A stretch of DNA of 64,000 nucleotides from Leucothrix arctica (GTDB lineage Bacteria; Pseudomonadota; Gammaproteobacteria; Thiotrichales; Thiotrichaceae). Both the position numbers and the translations under genes were made by a program. This document shows, piece by piece, positions 62,575-64,000 of this stretch. Each line of letters starts with the position of its first letter. The first letter of the stretch is position 1. The notes beneath the pieces were generated by a model. It saw nothing but the letters and a program-made list of their open reading frames with translations. It was not told the DNA's origin and did not search any database. The stretch spans positions 62,001 to 126,000 of the forward strand of contig NZ_QGKL01000012.1 in assembly GCF_003172895.1 (NCBI RefSeq), given 5' to 3'.

Positions 62575-64000
62575 GTTGTTTCTCGCATAATTGGTTGTTC
62601 TGTAAAGACGCTCTCTGTCGTCTCTTCTTTAGCTTCTACTTCTGCACTTTCCTCTTCTTCAGACGGTCTCCATAGTGCCGCTAATACAATGCCACTTAGT
62701 GCAACTATATTGTTCAAGCCCCAAAAAGTATTAAGGAGTACACCGTCGAATGAGTAGCCAGTTTTTCCTGTCGACACTTGCCACCAAGCAAACAAAATAC
62801 CCAGTGAGGTCAGTCCGATAATGGTTAATTGTGGAATCAGAAGATGTAAGAAATTTCCTTCTTGCCGATCTTTTGGTGTGACTGGAAAGCTGATTTTTTC
62901 GCCTTTCATAACTGTCCAAATTGCCCGAAGGTTATTGGAGAAGAAGGAGAGGTAACTAGCTTTGGAGCTATAGCCCGCAATCCCCCAGCAACCCACCATA
63001 AAGGCCAGTTCATTCATGATTAAGAATGGCAAAATATGCGCATAGAAATCGAATGAAAATGCGGTAACAGGCGCGATAGCGAAGAATAAATAGATGAGTG
63101 GTGCGCAAAGGAAAATGAAGTTCCAAATACCACCAATGTACGACCAGATCGTTGTCGCATACATAAGGCGCTGCGGCATGCTCATGCCTTTACGAAATAC
63201 TGGGTTATCGTTTTTAGCAATATCCAATGTGCCACCAGCGTACTTGAAACGCTGTATTGTCCAAGTCAGTAAGTCTTGTGGCGAGAGCATTTTAGACTCT
63301 ACTTCTGGGTGCATGACCGACTTCCAATCACGGCCTTCATCTGTATGTAGCACGATAGACGTATAAATATCTTCAGATACATGGAAACGGTAAGGCGTGA
63401 ACTCATTATCCTGTAATACTTGATGCTTTAAGCTAGCCTCAGCCACAGGGTCGAGTTTATCTTCACCTGTAATCTTAATGATCTTTTGACTGTTATCTTG
63501 AATCTCTTTATCAATGGACTCAGCGTAGGCTTTAAGTGCCGCTTCCATAACGGCCTCACGACGATGGATGGAGCCAGCCCCACAACAGAACGATGCATTA
63601 CACCAGTTACGCCGGCGTTGAATCACATCGTAAAACATCTTCGGGTCATTAACGAAAGGGTCTTCACCAAACTTTACTGGGCCGATAATCTTTTCAATAA
63701 ACGAACCGACTTTTCGACCGGGCGTTGAAAAGCGCTTATCTAACTTATCAGTCAGTGAGTGGCCTTCTGGTAAATCAAAGAACCACTGAGGTGTTTGAAC
63801 CCACGCGACATTAGGGTCTCGAAAATAACCCAGTGTGTGTTCGATAATAGTAGGAAAGGGGCGAGTGTCAGCATCACAAATAACGATGAAATCACCGCTT
63901 GTCTGCTCCATTGCATTTCGCAAGTTACCGGCTTTAAAGCCGATATTACTGTCACGAGTAATGTAATTTACGCCTTCTTCTTCCGCTACTAAGCGCATCG
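62571..64000 (-). CDS. Cellulose-synthase-like glycosyltransferase family 2 (cut by right edge)
   Basis: The frame is open to the window edge, so the N-terminus is missing. The visible ~475 residues include the second Asp motif CDADTRP, the general-base motif FHVSEDIYTS, and TIQRFKYAGGT in place of the usual Q(Q/R)xRW. At least six membrane segments and an acidic C-terminal tail follow. This is the architecture of processive GT2 enzymes that make and export beta-glucans. The pairing with a DUF3131 protein supports an exopolysaccharide role. The product is not predictable. Confidence 0.82.
   Translation of the reverse strand, partial: MRLVAEEEGVNYITRDSNIGFKAGNLRNAMEQTSGDFIVICDADTRPFPTIIEHTLGYFRDPNVAWVQTPQWFFDLPEGHSLTDKLDKRFSTPGRKVGSFIEKIIGPVKFGEDPFVNDPKMFYDVIQRRRNWCNASFCCGAGSIHRREAVMEAALKAYAESIDKEIQDNSQKIIKITGEDKLDPVAEASLKHQVLQDNEFTPYRFHVSEDIYTSIVLHTDEGRDWKSVMHPEVESKMLSPQDLLTWTIQRFKYAGGTLDIAKNDNPVFRKGMSMPQRLMYATTIWSYIGGIWNFIFLCAPLIYLFFAIAPVTAFSFDFYAHILPFLIMNELAFMVGCWGIAGYSSKASYLSFFSNNLRAIWTVMKGEKISFPVTPKDRQEGNFLHLLIPQLTIIGLTSLGILFAWWQVSTGKTGYSFDGVLLNTFWGLNNIVALSGIVLAALWRPSEEEESAEVEAKEETTESVFTEQPIMRETT

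Overview
The window is a contiguous stretch of a bacterial chromosome, fully occupied by housekeeping and metabolic genes, with no rRNA, no CRISPR array and no complete insertion sequence. Codon use, family membership (YegD, YdgA/DUF945, YehS/DUF1456, ThiPQ, GspDEF, PilVWXY1, DsrEFHC) and the moderate-to-low G+C suggest a marine-type gammaproteobacterium with sulfur-oxidising capacity. An affiliation with the Thiotrichales (Leucothrix/Cocleimonas-like) is my inference and is not shown by the sequence.

Layout. 1-3718: end of a FUN14 gene, panB, and a translationally coupled DUF2157/DUF4401/GDYXXLXY trio. 3742-10548: thiamine salvage (thiK divergent from thiPQ, no thiB), bluB, a YegD-like Hsp70 and a YdgA-like DUF945 protein. 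10665-20171: a copper-resistance island. One long minus-strand set (CopL-like small protein, multicopper oxidase CopA, CopB, CopC, CopD, DUF411, P-type ATPase CopA) is divergent from HupE plus a membrane-anchor protein. 20327-21772: an HTH-protein/Doc toxin-antitoxin-like pair behind a palindromic operator candidate. 21871-28111: SulP transporter, an orphan protein, a Deg-like serine protease, L-serine dehydratase and two tandem tRNA-Thr(UGU) genes, each with its own promoter and terminator. 28451-38557: the sulfur region, with a TrpD2-like protein, a periplasmic thioredoxin-like protein, a META-domain protein, dsrEFHC-dsrMKJOP and an aromatic/aspartate aminotransferase. 38650-41301: PCu(A)C copper chaperone with a DUF2946-like partner, a transposase-N-domain/zinc-ribbon protein and a pteridine reductase. 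41421-49309: gspDEF, a ComEA-like protein with a huge Lys/Ser tail, galE and a Wza-like exporter. 49358-52344: SOUL protein, YehS, CrcB, SerS. 52575-58491: pilVWXY1 and tRNA-Val. 58956-64000: H-NOX sensor plus hybrid kinase, tail-to-tail with DUF3131 and a cellulose-synthase-like glycosyltransferase cut by the right edge.

Most notable. The dsr cluster carries the sulfur relay (DsrEFH), the two-cysteine carrier DsrC and the complete transmembrane complex DsrMKJOP, but neither the siroheme sulfite reductase dsrAB nor dsrL is anywhere in the window. Its DsrJ has no cysteine between the signal segment and the first haem motif, where the family's unusual Cys haem ligand is expected. Other points of interest are a recurring Met/His copper motif shared by two separate copper loci, a PilY1 whose von Willebrand domain is split by a Cys-rich insert, and basic low-complexity tails on two adjacent secretion/uptake proteins.
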